A stretch of 8,402 bases of DNA from Porphyromonadaceae bacterium UBA2751 (GCA_002353285.1 DEJJ01000008.1:31652-40053); one strand, 5' to 3'; counted from the first letter of the stretch, positions 1-6,914 are shown. Translations and numbers: made by a program. Notes: a model not told the origin generated them from the sequence alone.

Positions 1-49
1 ATTATCAAATGATAAATTCGTCGAACTCACGTTATATTAATGTAAACTA

Positions 50-775
50 CTATTTAGTGAGGAACTTGCTGTTGATGTAGGCGTTGAGCTGGTCGCGGTA
101 GCTGTCGCCAATGGGGATGTCGATGTCGTCGCCCAGCACGATGCGGTTCTTGCTCACTTCCCTGATTTTCTTGAGGTTGATAATGTAGGAGCGGTGCACT
201 CGCATGAATGTGCGGCTGGGCAGTCGCTCCTCCATCTTTTTCATGCTCAGCAGCACGATGATGGGGCGGGGATTGCCCTCGAGGTAGATGCGCAGGTATT
301 CGCTCATGGCTTCCACGTAGTGGATTTGGCCAATGTTGATGCGCACTATCTTGTACTCGGTCTTGAGGAAAATGGCATCGTCCTCATCGATTTGGCTCAC
401 CTCTTGCAGGGTGCGCATTGCGTCGTAGCGCTTCTTGATTTTCTCGGCTGCGCGTCGCATGTCGTCGCACCCAAAGGGCTTGAGCAGGTAGTCGACGGCA
501 TCGAGCTGGAATCCCTCGACGGCATACTCGCTATAGGCCGTGGTGAACACTACCATGGGAGGGTTTTCGAGCGACTTCACGAAGTCCAGGCCGTTGAGCT
601 CGGGCAGGTTGATGTCGCAAAACATGGCATCGATTTTCTCATTCTCGAGGATGGGGCGTGCATCAATGGCGCTTTGGCATGATGCCACCAGCTCGAGGTA
701 TGGAATTTTATTTATGTAGCCCTCCATCTGCTTGAGTGCCAGGGGTTCATCGTCGATTATTATGCATCTTATCAT
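50..775 (-). CDS. LytTR-family response regulator transcription factor
   Basis: This 241-residue protein is a cytoplasmic response regulator that takes a phosphate from a partner histidine kinase and binds DNA. Residues 1-115 form a CheY-like receiver domain: acidic pair D8/D9, phosphoacceptor D54 in the context FCDINLP, conserved T79 in VVFTTAY, and K99 in LLKP. Residues 135-238 form a LytTR DNA-binding domain with the typical IHYVEAMSEYLRIYL strand region and the MRVHRSYIINLKKI motif. Length and domain order are normal for the AgrA/LytR/AlgR-like class. It starts at an ATG 15 bp after the stop codon of the histidine kinase gene, so the two are almost certainly co-transcribed and form a cognate pair. 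No Shine-Dalgarno sequence precedes the start, as is usual in Bacteroidetes. The target genes are not visible here. No terminator is evident in the 49 bp between the stop codon and the window edge. Confidence 0.95.
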   Translation of the reverse strand: MIRCIIIDDEPLALKQMEGYINKIPYLELVASCQSAIDARPILENEKIDAMFCDINLPELNGLDFVKSLENPPMVVFTTAYSEYAVEGFQLDAVDYLLKPFGCDDMRRAAEKIKKRYDAMRTLQEVSQIDEDDAIFLKTEYKIVRINIGQIHYVEAMSEYLRIYLEGNPRPIIVLLSMKKMEERLPSRTFMRVHRSYIINLKKIREVSKNRIVLGDDIDIPIGDSYRDQLNAYINSKFLTK

Positions 776-790
776 GAGCGTTGTGTGTGT

Positions 791-2035
791 TTATTGGTTT
801 TGTGTAATAGGATTATTGTTGTCGTTGCTGGCATTGGGGTCGCTGGTGTAGACGGGGATGTCCATCTTCACTTGGAACTCGCTGGTGCCGTCGTTAATGT
901 CGAGGGTGTAGTTATTGCCAAACATCAGGTCAAGGCGCCTGCGCACGTTGGTGAGGCCTATTCCGCTGGCCTCGTTAACCTTCTTGGAGCCCTGGTTGCC
1001 ATTGCGCTTGCTGTTTGCACAGGTCCACAGCATGCGCGGGTGGCCGTCGTCGCCATCATATATCTTGCCGTCAATCTTGATGTACGACTCCTTGTTGTGG
1101 CTCACGCCGTGCTTGAAGGCGTTCTCGACAAAGGAGATGAAGATGAGTGGCGGCAGCCACACCTTGCTGCCATCGTCGGGAGAGTTGACGGTGAACTTGA
1201 GCTTGTCGGAGTAGCGGATGCGGGAGAGCCGCACGTAGTTTTCCATGAACTCCACCTCGCGCGAGGCCTGAACGAAGTCGTGGTTGCTCTCGTAGAGCAC
1301 GTAGCGCATTAGCCTCGACAGGTCGATGATGCACGCCTGCGCCTTCTCGGGGTCGATGTCGACGAGGGCGTGGATGTTGTTGAGCGTGTTCATGAAGAAG
1401 TGGGGATGCAGCTGGTAGCGCAGCTGTATGAGGCTTTGCTTGAGGTTCTCTTTTTCCAAGTCTTGAATCTCCTTGCGTGCTTCAATTGAGCGGAAGTAGT
1501 ACTTGATGCCAATGTTGGTGCCCACGCCAAAGAGGAACATGATCAGCGAGAAGATGTCGTGGCGGCGTAAGGGGGGGGGAGGGGTCATCGGGCCGCGCTT
1601 GCCATTGGCCACTGGTTTGGGCGGGGCGAATTGGGGTTGTGCGGGAGCGTGGTTGCCGTCGTTTGCGCCAGGCATCGGGGCGCCGCGATAAGCCGCTTGC
1701 TCGCTCTTGAACTTGGGCGGCCCAGGCTCGCTGGGGCGATTGTGAACCTGAAACATCATGAATGCGGCCCCAAGCACCAGCACGCCCAGGAAGTATTGCC
1801 ACGTCTTGTGCTTGTAAACCAGCAGCGGAGCTATGAACAAGTCGTGAATGGCAAATGCGATGATATAGACTATGACGACTTTAAACGTGTGTAGTAGGTC
1901 ATTTTTCAGGAACTCAATGTCGTTAAGCTCATGGCCATGAAAGAGGGTACTAAGAGTTGGACCCAGCATAATAATCAGAAACAGTAATGCGTAGATAAAA
2001 TATTCTGTGCTCTTTAATTGTAGCCGTGATTTCAT
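791..2035 (-). CDS. LytS/YehU-type membrane sensor histidine kinase
   Basis: This 414-residue protein is the sensor kinase for the regulator encoded 15 bp downstream. Four hydrophobic segments lie at about residues 13-31, 50-72, 79-97 and 161-180. With the N-terminus inside, residues 98-159 form an extracytoplasmic loop rich in Pro, Gly, Asn and Ala. A short coiled linker (183-203) leads into a His_kinase (PF06580-type) domain with phosphoacceptor H210 in QLHPHFFMNTLNN. The HATPase domain has an N-box around N305 (ENAFKHG) and a G-box at 358-363 (GIGLTN). The last 18 residues are Asn-rich low complexity. All catalytic motifs are intact, so the gene looks functional. Its promoter is predicted at 2075-2106. 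Unlike DHp-type kinases, this family normally pairs with LytTR regulators, which matches the neighbour. The ligand is unknown, and no named extracellular sensor domain is present. Nine C residues in the coding strand encode part of the loop. Confidence 0.95.
   Translation of the reverse strand: MKSRLQLKSTEYFIYALLFLIIMLGPTLSTLFHGHELNDIEFLKNDLLHTFKVVIVYIIAFAIHDLFIAPLLVYKHKTWQYFLGVLVLGAAFMMFQVHNRPSEPGPPKFKSEQAAYRGAPMPGANDGNHAPAQPQFAPPKPVANGKRGPMTPPPPLRRHDIFSLIMFLFGVGTNIGIKYYFRSIEARKEIQDLEKENLKQSLIQLRYQLHPHFFMNTLNNIHALVDIDPEKAQACIIDLSRLMRYVLYESNHDFVQASREVEFMENYVRLSRIRYSDKLKFTVNSPDDGSKVWLPPLIFISFVENAFKHGVSHNKESYIKIDGKIYDGDDGHPRMLWTCANSKRNGNQGSKKVNEASGIGLTNVRRRLDLMFGNNYTLDINDGTSEFQVKMDIPVYTSDPNASNDNNNPITQNQ
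1571..1579. repeat. G9 homopolymer inside the histidine kinase gene
   Basis: There are nine consecutive G on the plus strand (C on the coding strand), encoding part of the four-proline stretch at residues 152-155 of the kinase, just before its fourth membrane segment. A gain of one base would put translation in a frame that stops at 1482-1484. A loss of one base reaches a TGA nine codons after the run. Either change removes the whole kinase domain. In this window the run is in the intact, full-length frame. Confidence 0.9.
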
Positions 2036-2062
2036 TTTTTAGATAGATTCCTTAAATTTTCG

Positions 2063-2091
2063 GTTTATAATTTACAAAGATAGTGTTTATA
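2063..2091 (+). promoter_or_regulatory. Possible LytTR-type direct repeat over the kinase promoter
   Basis: GTTTATA occurs exactly at 2063-2069 and again at 2085-2091, 22 bp apart, or about two helical turns. In longer form, TCGGTTTAT (2060-2068) and AGTGTTTAT (2082-2090) resemble the LytTR half-site pattern [TA][AC][CA]GTTN[AG][TG] with one and two mismatches. The pair overlaps the predicted start and the -7/-33 spacer of the kinase promoter, so binding would fit autorepression. A 9-bp inverted repeat (TTTTCGGTT at 2057-2065, AACCGAAAA at 2114-2122) also brackets the promoter. The region is AT-rich, so chance matches are possible. Confidence 0.3.
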
Positions 2092-2106
2092 GCTTTACAC
2101 ACCAAT
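2075..2106 (-). promoter_or_regulatory. Predicted promoter of the kinase/regulator operon
   Basis: Read on the minus strand, the -7 element is TATCTTTG (2082 to 2075), an exact fit to the Bacteroidetes TAnnTTTG. It is preceded after 20 bp by ATTG (2106 to 2103), three of four bases of the -33 TTTG. Transcription would start near 2068, giving a leader of about 33 nt before the ATG at 2035. Confidence 0.65.
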
Positions 2107-2242
2107 CTTTTTCAACCGAAAAGATAAATGTTTCAGTAAAAGCACGCTAAAACGTGCATCAACAATTGCTGAACAAATGGTATTTTGTGCAACACGAATG
2201 TTCGCCTTTTGAAAGTTTTTTGAAATTAATTTTGCAAATTAC

Positions 2243-2273
2243 TTTTATATTAGACAAATATCTATTACTTTTG
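2243..2273 (+). promoter_or_regulatory. Predicted promoter of the TPR protein gene
   Basis: TACTTTTG at 2266-2273 fits the Bacteroidetes -7 consensus TAnnTTTG exactly. TTTT at 2243-2246 matches three of four bases of the -33 TTTG at a spacing of 19 bp. Transcription would start near 2280, leaving a very A-rich leader of about 45 nt with no Shine-Dalgarno sequence, typical of the phylum. Confidence 0.65.
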
Positions 2274-2324
2274 CACCGCAAAAATAAAAACAAAATTTAA
2301 ATACAGTTTTTACACATCATATTT

Positions 2325-2993
2325 ATGGCAAAGAAGAATAACCAAGAAACCCGCACCAAGCTTGAAGAAATCAACGATTCGCTGTCGGGTATCGAGCAAA
2401 AGTTTGAACAGCACAAGAAGCTTATTTATTGGATAGTGATGGGTATCATCGTTATTGCACTCCTCGTTTGGGCCTATTTCAATTTCGTGTATCGCCCCAA
2501 TCAGGAGAAGGCTAACAACGAGCTCAATAAGGCCGACTCTGAACTCATCTTCAATCAAGACTCGGTAGCTGCTCTCAAGGCTTATGAGAAAATTATTAAA
2601 AACTATAGCAACGAAGCCAGCAACCGCGCTAAGCTCTCGGCTGCTTCTATCCTCTACGCTCAAGGCAAGAACAAGGAAGCCCTCAAGTATCTCGAGGACT
2701 ACTCGCCCAAGGGTGAGGTTGTGGGCCCTGCTTCACAATCACTGCTCGGCGACTGCTACGTCAACGCTAAGCAACTCGACAAGGCCATTGCCGCCTACGA
2801 CAATGCTATCAAGCTCGCTGGCGACAACAGGGCTTATGTGCCTTCGTTCATGATCAAGAAGGCCTATGTGCTGCACAGTATGAAGAAATATGACGAGGAA
2901 CTCGCCATCTATCAGGAAATTGAGACTAAGTACTACGGTCCTGGCTCGATGGATGCTAAGATTGAGCGTGCTAAGGCTATGGGTGCTAAGTAA
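2325..2993 (+). CDS. Membrane-anchored tetratricopeptide repeat protein
   Basis: This 222-residue protein has a charged N-terminal segment (1-32, likely a short amphipathic or coiled helix), one strong membrane helix at about 33-55, and a C-terminal helical domain (about 60-220) built of TPR-like units. Repeats are recognisable near 83-124 (LKAYEKI..., ALKYLEDY), 136-168 (LLGDCYVNAKQLDKAIAAYDNAI) and 172-205 (MIKKAYVLHSMKKYDEELAIYQEI). The N-in orientation places the TPR domain outside the cytoplasm. The layout resembles the YfgM/TPR_21-like proteins common in Bacteroidetes, which in E. coli act with secretion and chaperone factors; that function is inferred, not shown. TPR proteins are scaffolds for protein contacts, and no catalytic motif is present. 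A good promoter lies upstream and a strong terminator 51 bp downstream, so it may be a single-gene transcript. Confidence 0.88.
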   Translation: MAKKNNQETRTKLEEINDSLSGIEQKFEQHKKLIYWIVMGIIVIALLVWAYFNFVYRPNQEKANNELNKADSELIFNQDSVAALKAYEKIIKNYSNEASNRAKLSAASILYAQGKNKEALKYLEDYSPKGEVVGPASQSLLGDCYVNAKQLDKAIAAYDNAIKLAGDNRAYVPSFMIKKAYVLHSMKKYDEELAIYQEIETKYYGPGSMDAKIERAKAMGAK

Positions 2994-3043
2994 GCGAGCA
3001 ACCACACCTTCACTTGTGAAAACAAGGTGCAACAATAACACAG

Positions 3044-3081
3044 AGTTGGGCTGGCGAGGTATCGCTAAGCCCAACTTTTTT
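3044..3081 (+). terminator. Strong intrinsic terminator after the TPR gene
   Basis: AGTTGGGCT (3044-3052) pairs perfectly with AGCCCAACT (3068-3076). The stem continues inward with a G-T pair, a bulged A and GCGA/TCGC (3054-3057 with 3062-3065) around a GGTA loop. Six T residues (3076-3081) follow directly. This is a textbook rho-independent terminator on the plus strand. It lies 58 bp before the pyrH start codon. Confidence 0.9.
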
Positions 3082-3138
3082 CAATTCATAACTACAGAAA
3101 AATACACACTTTTCCTTTTTAACTAATAATATAACATT

Positions 3139-3852
3139 ATGGAAACTAAATACAAGCGCATTTTGCTCAAGCTCAGCGGTGAGTCGCTGATGGGAGCCCA
3201 AGGTTATGGCATCGACCCACAACGGGTTGACGACTATGCAACACAAATCAAGGAAATCGTTGACGCAGGAGTGCAGGTGGCTATCGTCATTGGTGGTGGT
3301 AACATCTTTCGCGGACTCAGCGGTGCGGCCAGCGGTTTCGACCGTGTGAAGGGCGACCAGATGGGCATGCTAGCCACGGTGATCAACTCGCTCGCGCTCT
3401 CGTCGGCTCTCGAAGCCAAGGGACAACCAGCACAGGTGTTCACGGCAATAGCCATGACTCCAGTGGGCGAGCATTACACCAAGTGGCGTGCAATCGATGC
3501 CATGAATCAGGGCAAGGTGGCCATCATGTCGTGTGGCACAGGCAACCCATTCTTCACCACCGACACTGGCAGCACACTGCGAGGCATCGAGGTTGAGGCC
3601 GATGTCATGCTCAAGGGCACGCGAGTGGACGGCATCTACACTGCCGACCCCGAGAAGGACCCAACTGCCACCAAGTTCGACACTATCACCTACGACGAGA
3701 TTATCAAGCGCGGCCTCAAGGTCATGGACATGACAGCCACTGTGATGGCCCGCGAGAACAATCTCCCCATCCATGTGTTTAACATGGACGTGGTGGGCAA
3801 CCTCAAGAAGGTGATAACCGGCGAGCCCATCGGCACCGTGGTGACACCGTAA
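3139..3852 (+). CDS. pyrH: UMP kinase (uridylate kinase)
   Basis: This cytoplasmic enzyme phosphorylates UMP to UDP with ATP in pyrimidine nucleotide synthesis; bacterial UMP kinase is a hexamer of amino-acid-kinase-fold subunits and is usually essential. The 237 residues match the usual length. Visible signatures are the phosphate-binding KLSGES near residues 11-16, GGGNIFRG at 52-59, the DQMGMLATVINS helix near 74-85, the UMP-binding TGNPFFTTDTGS near 135-146, and VDGIYTADP near 165-173. All are intact. The ATG at 3139 lies directly before the conserved first strand and follows an AT-rich leader. The expected neighbour frr (ribosome recycling factor) is absent; the gene instead converges on a peptidase gene. 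A strong terminator separates it from the TPR gene, and I find no good promoter between the two. Confidence 0.98.
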   Translation: METKYKRILLKLSGESLMGAQGYGIDPQRVDDYATQIKEIVDAGVQVAIVIGGGNIFRGLSGAASGFDRVKGDQMGMLATVINSLALSSALEAKGQPAQVFTAIAMTPVGEHYTKWRAIDAMNQGKVAIMSCGTGNPFFTTDTGSTLRGIEVEADVMLKGTRVDGIYTADPEKDPTATKFDTITYDEIIKRGLKVMDMTATVMARENNLPIHVFNMDVVGNLKKVITGEPIGTVVTP

Positions 3853-3863
3853 CACACCCCCCT

Positions 3864-3889
3864 AAAAAAAAGCATCGAGTGCTCGATGC
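3864..3889 (-). terminator. Intrinsic terminator of the peptidase unit
   Basis: GCATCGAG (3872-3879) and CTCGATGC (3882-3889) form an 8-bp perfect inverted repeat. Read on the minus strand, the hairpin is followed at once by eight T residues (3871 to 3864). That polarity fits termination of transcripts arriving from the minus-strand peptidase gene, which ends at 3999. The plus strand has no T-run after it. Confidence 0.8.
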
Positions 3890-3913
3890 AACATCATTAA
3901 GGTGTAGTAATAA

Positions 3914-3954
3914 CAAGCGGGATTAGCGCATGAGGTGCTAATCCCGCTTGGTTT
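3914..3954 (+). terminator. Long hairpin at the convergent junction, likely pyrH terminator
   Basis: CAAGCGGGATTAGC (3914-3927) pairs without mismatch with GCTAATCCCGCTTG (3937-3950), giving 14 bp, extendable by a G-T and a C-G pair. On the plus strand it is followed only by GTTT, and on the minus strand by TTATTACT. It is probably a terminator, possibly bidirectional, for pyrH and the peptidase unit, but the T-run is weak on both sides. Confidence 0.65.
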
Positions 3955-3998
3955 AAGTGACACCGTTACTGCGGCCTTCACTTATTGTGGCTAAATGC

Positions 3999-5411
3999 TC
4001 AATTGTCCTGCTGGAAGAGTGGATCCTCGGGCATTACCATGATGGGTTTCTGCTGGCTTGCCTTGAGGATGCGCTCGGGCACATACTTCTTGTCAACCAC
4101 CAGGCGGAAGGCATACTCGTTGAACCACTCGTTGGTCATTATGATGTAGCCATGATGGCCGCTGTCGCTGCCCCACGAGTTCTCAACCTTCCACTTCACT
4201 GGCTTGCCGGCGGCGTCGAGGTCGACTGCTGTGAGCGTCATGGCATGAGTCGAGCCGCTGTCGTAGGTGGCGATACGGTCGGCCTTGTTCATTGGGAATG
4301 TGGTGCCAAAGAGCGTGCCGTAGTCGAAGTTGTTGAGTGAGAGGTAGCCGTTGGTGCGGTTGAGCTGCTTGCCCACGTCGTAGCTCGAGTAGAGCTTGGT
4401 GGAGTCTCGCAGCGATGCAATTGCCATCTGTGCGATGTCCTCCATGGGCAGGTTGATGTAGCACCAGTTGTGACCGTCGTAGGTGTGTCGGTCCCATTCC
4501 ACCTCATAGGTCTTGTAGTACTCGCGCCTGGGATCGTTCATTGCCATGATGAACGTGCCATTGATGGGGCCACCCTGGGTCTCGCGGTAGAACTCGAGTG
4601 GGGTGTAGGTGCGCACTGGGGTCACTGCCTTTCCGTCCTTGTTCTTGAAAGCGTAGTCGAAGCTCTTGATGGGCTCGCCCAGAGCCAGCGACAGCATGTT
4701 GTAGATCACGCCCAGCATCTCGGTCTTGCGTTGCTTGATGGCGCTGGCGCTCTTGCCGCTGGCCACCATCTTGCGCAGCTCCAGTCCCTGCTCACGCAGC
4801 TTCGACGACAGCAGTTGGCTCAAACGCGAGGTGCGCTCGGCGCTGTAGGTCTCGGGTTGAGCTTCTACGGGCACGAGTCCGTATTTCTCGGCCAGGTCAG
4901 CAGCACCGCAGTAGGTGCCTCCATCGTTGATGGGATGCTGGAAGAAGAACTGCACGCGCTGGTCGTCCATGGGCTTGCTTGCGCAGTCAATCACTCCCTG
5001 CAGCATCAGGTTGGCTTTCTCAAGTTGGTCCCAGAAGAAGAGGTAGTCGTGCGAGTACTCCACGCGCATGGTGTCGTTGTGACGCTTGGCAAAGTTGGCT
5101 CGCATCACGTTGAAACTTGAGTACATCCAGCAGCGTCCGCTCGAGCGCTGGTTGTGGATGCTCTGCTTGGGTGTCTCGATGCTGAAATGCGTGTCGCCAA
5201 TGGTGGCGTTGCGGTAGTTCTTGGCAAGGTCGTCGATTGAGTTCGATGCCATGGCGTTGCTCAGTGCGGCATTGCTCTTGCTTGCCGCCTGAGTGGTGAT
5301 TTGGCGCAGCATCTCGGCATCGATGCCGCCCTGTTGCGACTTTGTCTGCGCCATCATCGTGGTGGTGGCGGCCAGGCACAGGGCAAGTGTGGTAATTTTG
5401 AAATAGTTCAT
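3999..5411 (-). CDS. Secreted C1B cysteine peptidase, aminopeptidase C/bleomycin hydrolase family
   Basis: This 470-residue papain-fold peptidase belongs to the C1B family. The active site is complete: Q88 and C94 in QRSSGRCW (the Qx3GxCW pattern), H389 in STHAMTLTAVD, and N411 in VENSWGSDSG. The C-terminal segment ends in PEDPLFQQDN. In characterised bleomycin hydrolases the C-terminal arm lies in the active-site cleft and restricts the enzyme to aminopeptidase activity, so the same may hold here. Residues 1-21 look like a Sec signal peptide with likely cleavage after MMA before Q22. C12 is not in a valid lipobox, so it is not an obvious lipoprotein. An extracytoplasmic location therefore differs from the cytoplasmic location of classical PepC and bleomycin hydrolase. 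The gene lies 18 bp downstream of a polytopic membrane protein gene and is probably co-transcribed with it. Substrates are likely dietary or host peptides, which is an inference. Confidence 0.93.
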   Translation of the reverse strand: MNYFKITTLALCLAATTTMMAQTKSQQGGIDAEMLRQITTQAASKSNAALSNAMASNSIDDLAKNYRNATIGDTHFSIETPKQSIHNQRSSGRCWMYSSFNVMRANFAKRHNDTMRVEYSHDYLFFWDQLEKANLMLQGVIDCASKPMDDQRVQFFFQHPINDGGTYCGAADLAEKYGLVPVEAQPETYSAERTSRLSQLLSSKLREQGLELRKMVASGKSASAIKQRKTEMLGVIYNMLSLALGEPIKSFDYAFKNKDGKAVTPVRTYTPLEFYRETQGGPINGTFIMAMNDPRREYYKTYEVEWDRHTYDGHNWCYINLPMEDIAQMAIASLRDSTKLYSSYDVGKQLNRTNGYLSLNNFDYGTLFGTTFPMNKADRIATYDSGSTHAMTLTAVDLDAAGKPVKWKVENSWGSDSGHHGYIIMTNEWFNEYAFRLVVDKKYVPERILKASQQKPIMVMPEDPLFQQDN

Positions 5412-5429
5412 AATAATGTGTATTTAGTT

Positions 5430-6914
5430 TTAAATAATGTGTTGGCTTCTCAAGTAGTTGACTTGGGTGTCGTAGCAGAACACCAGGGTGGCAACAAGAA
5501 TTAGTGTGTACACTATCATCCACATGGTGAACGAGCGGCGATATCGCCCTTCTTTAAAATGAAGGAACACGTAGAGTGCTATCACTACAAACAGCGGCTG
5601 AATGGGCAACGCATAACGGCTCACGAGCCCCCCTGTGACATACGACATGCAGGCAAAAGTCACCAGCGGCCACCATGCCCACATCCCCAGGTTGGATGTC
5701 TTGGGATGAAGCACATTGATGTATAAAAAATAGAAAATGCATGCGCCGCCCACGATGTACCACATCAGTCGAATGCGCGGCAGCAGCGATAGGATGCTGG
5801 CGTGGCTGTAGTCGTAGAGCCATGGGAACGGGATGATGTATTGCACTCCCGTGGTGATTGGAATCAGCAGCAGGCGCTCCCACTCAGGAAAGAAGTGATA
5901 ATCGCCTATTAAGATCACGTAAGGCAGCTGGGCTGTGCCTATCTTGAAATCACGAGCCATGGCTTCGCCTCCACTCAGCATCACGAGCTGGTGCTCTATT
6001 GTGTAGTTGTAAATGTAGTTGAAAAGGAATGTTACCGCCAGGGCAAATGCCGCCATCAGAGCTCCGCGTTTCCATTGGGCTCCCTTGCGCGCTGCCGCCA
6101 TCATGACGGCTCCCATAACAATGAAATATACAAAATTAGTTCTCACAAATGCCAGTAGAAGGGTCCCAGCCACAAAGAGGGCCATGTCGGCGCGTTTGGC
6201 TTTCTTACTTTGGTTTTTCAAGCTCATTCCCGCCAGTGAATAGCCCACAACCACGATGGCAAGAGCACAAAATGCCTCTTTCTGAATTCTCACGCTTTGC
6301 GACACCAGGAAGCAGAGCAACGAAGTCATGACCATTGCCCACGCCACAATGGCCGACGGCGCCGTCGATGTGAAGTGGTGGCTCAGCAGGCGGTGAGCAA
6401 TCTTTCCTGTTGTCACAATGGCGAGAAGTATGCACATGAAGTTCAGCGCCAACGGCCACACTATGCTCACGCCCAGCACCTTCCACAAGGCAAGCATAAC
6501 AATCGACACGCCACAATAAATCACGTTGGGCTGGGGGCAGCGGCCGTCGTAGTTCGACAGCGCCCAACTGTAGTAACCCCCGTCGTCGCTGTGCAAGTTA
6601 GGTTCTTCGAGCGAGAAGTTGGGGATTTGGGTACACACCTTTATGCTATATATGGTGTAGACGGCCATCAGTGCACCCACCACCAGCAGCCACCACTGGC
6701 CCCAGGTGCACGCGGCCTTGCTGCGGGAGTAGATGAAGCGTGGAATGAGGTAGGCAACGGCAAAGGCAAGGATGATGCTCAGCGCGTCGCTGCTGGCAAA
6801 GTTGCAGCAAGTGTAGGCTGTCACCGCTCCAAGCGCCACCACCTCGCCTGTCACAAGTAGCCACTGGCTCATGTTAGTGCTGGTTGCTATTCTATTTTGA
6901 CCTTGATCGTACAC
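5430..6914 (-). CDS. Polytopic membrane protein, possible GT-C-like glycosyltransferase
   Basis: The product is up to 494 residues with about 12-13 hydrophobic segments. I do not recognise it as a named protein. The first large loop, after about three membrane helices, contains D110-D111 in HSDDGGYYSWAL, placed like the acidic motif in the first extracytoplasmic loop of GT-C glycosyltransferases such as PMT/ArnT-like enzymes. SQSVRIQKEAF (205-215) and the late SRYALPIQPLF (432-442) also resemble that superfamily. A Wzy-like polymerase or another polyprenyl-linked sugar enzyme remains possible. The longest frame opens with GTG at 6914. An ATG at 6872 (residue 15) lies just before the first membrane helix and may be the true start; neither has a Shine-Dalgarno sequence. 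A perfect Bacteroidetes promoter lies upstream at 6991-7022, and the secreted peptidase gene follows after 18 bp. Confidence 0.75.
   Translation of the reverse strand: MYDQGQNRIATSTNMSQWLLVTGEVVALGAVTAYTCCNFASSDALSIILAFAVAYLIPRFIYSRSKAACTWGQWWLLVVGALMAVYTIYSIKVCTQIPNFSLEEPNLHSDDGGYYSWALSNYDGRCPQPNVIYCGVSIVMLALWKVLGVSIVWPLALNFMCILLAIVTTGKIAHRLLSHHFTSTAPSAIVAWAMVMTSLLCFLVSQSVRIQKEAFCALAIVVVGYSLAGMSLKNQSKKAKRADMALFVAGTLLLAFVRTNFVYFIVMGAVMMAAARKGAQWKRGALMAAFALAVTFLFNYIYNYTIEHQLVMLSGGEAMARDFKIGTAQLPYVILIGDYHFFPEWERLLLIPITTGVQYIIPFPWLYDYSHASILSLLPRIRLMWYIVGGACIFYFLYINVLHPKTSNLGMWAWWPLVTFACMSYVTGGLVSRYALPIQPLFVVIALYVFLHFKEGRYRRSFTMWMIVYTLILVATLVFCYDTQVNYLRSQHII

Noticed and set aside
2..15. Inverted repeat TTATCA-AA-TGATAA after the response regulator gene
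   Set aside because: Six AT-rich base pairs with a two-base loop are weak, and the window edge prevents any check for a downstream T-run.
785..1312. Plus-strand open frame of 175 codons opposite the kinase gene
   Set aside because: It is antisense to a well-supported histidine kinase gene, and its composition reflects the opposite strand's codons. It shows no domain features.
2142..2157. Small inverted repeat GCACG-N6-CGTGC between the divergent promoters
   Set aside because: Five-base arms are too short to call an operator or terminator. No T-run follows and no second copy is seen.
4470..5120. Plus-strand open frame of 216 codons opposite the peptidase gene
   Set aside because: It lies wholly antisense to the C1B peptidase with intact catalytic residues. 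The product looks like a frame shadow, rich in His, Val and Leu without motifs.
6297..6860. Plus-strand open frame of 187 codons opposite the membrane protein gene
   Set aside because: The sense strand has clear membrane helices and a promoter. The antisense product is a low-complexity His/Arg/Gln-rich shadow.
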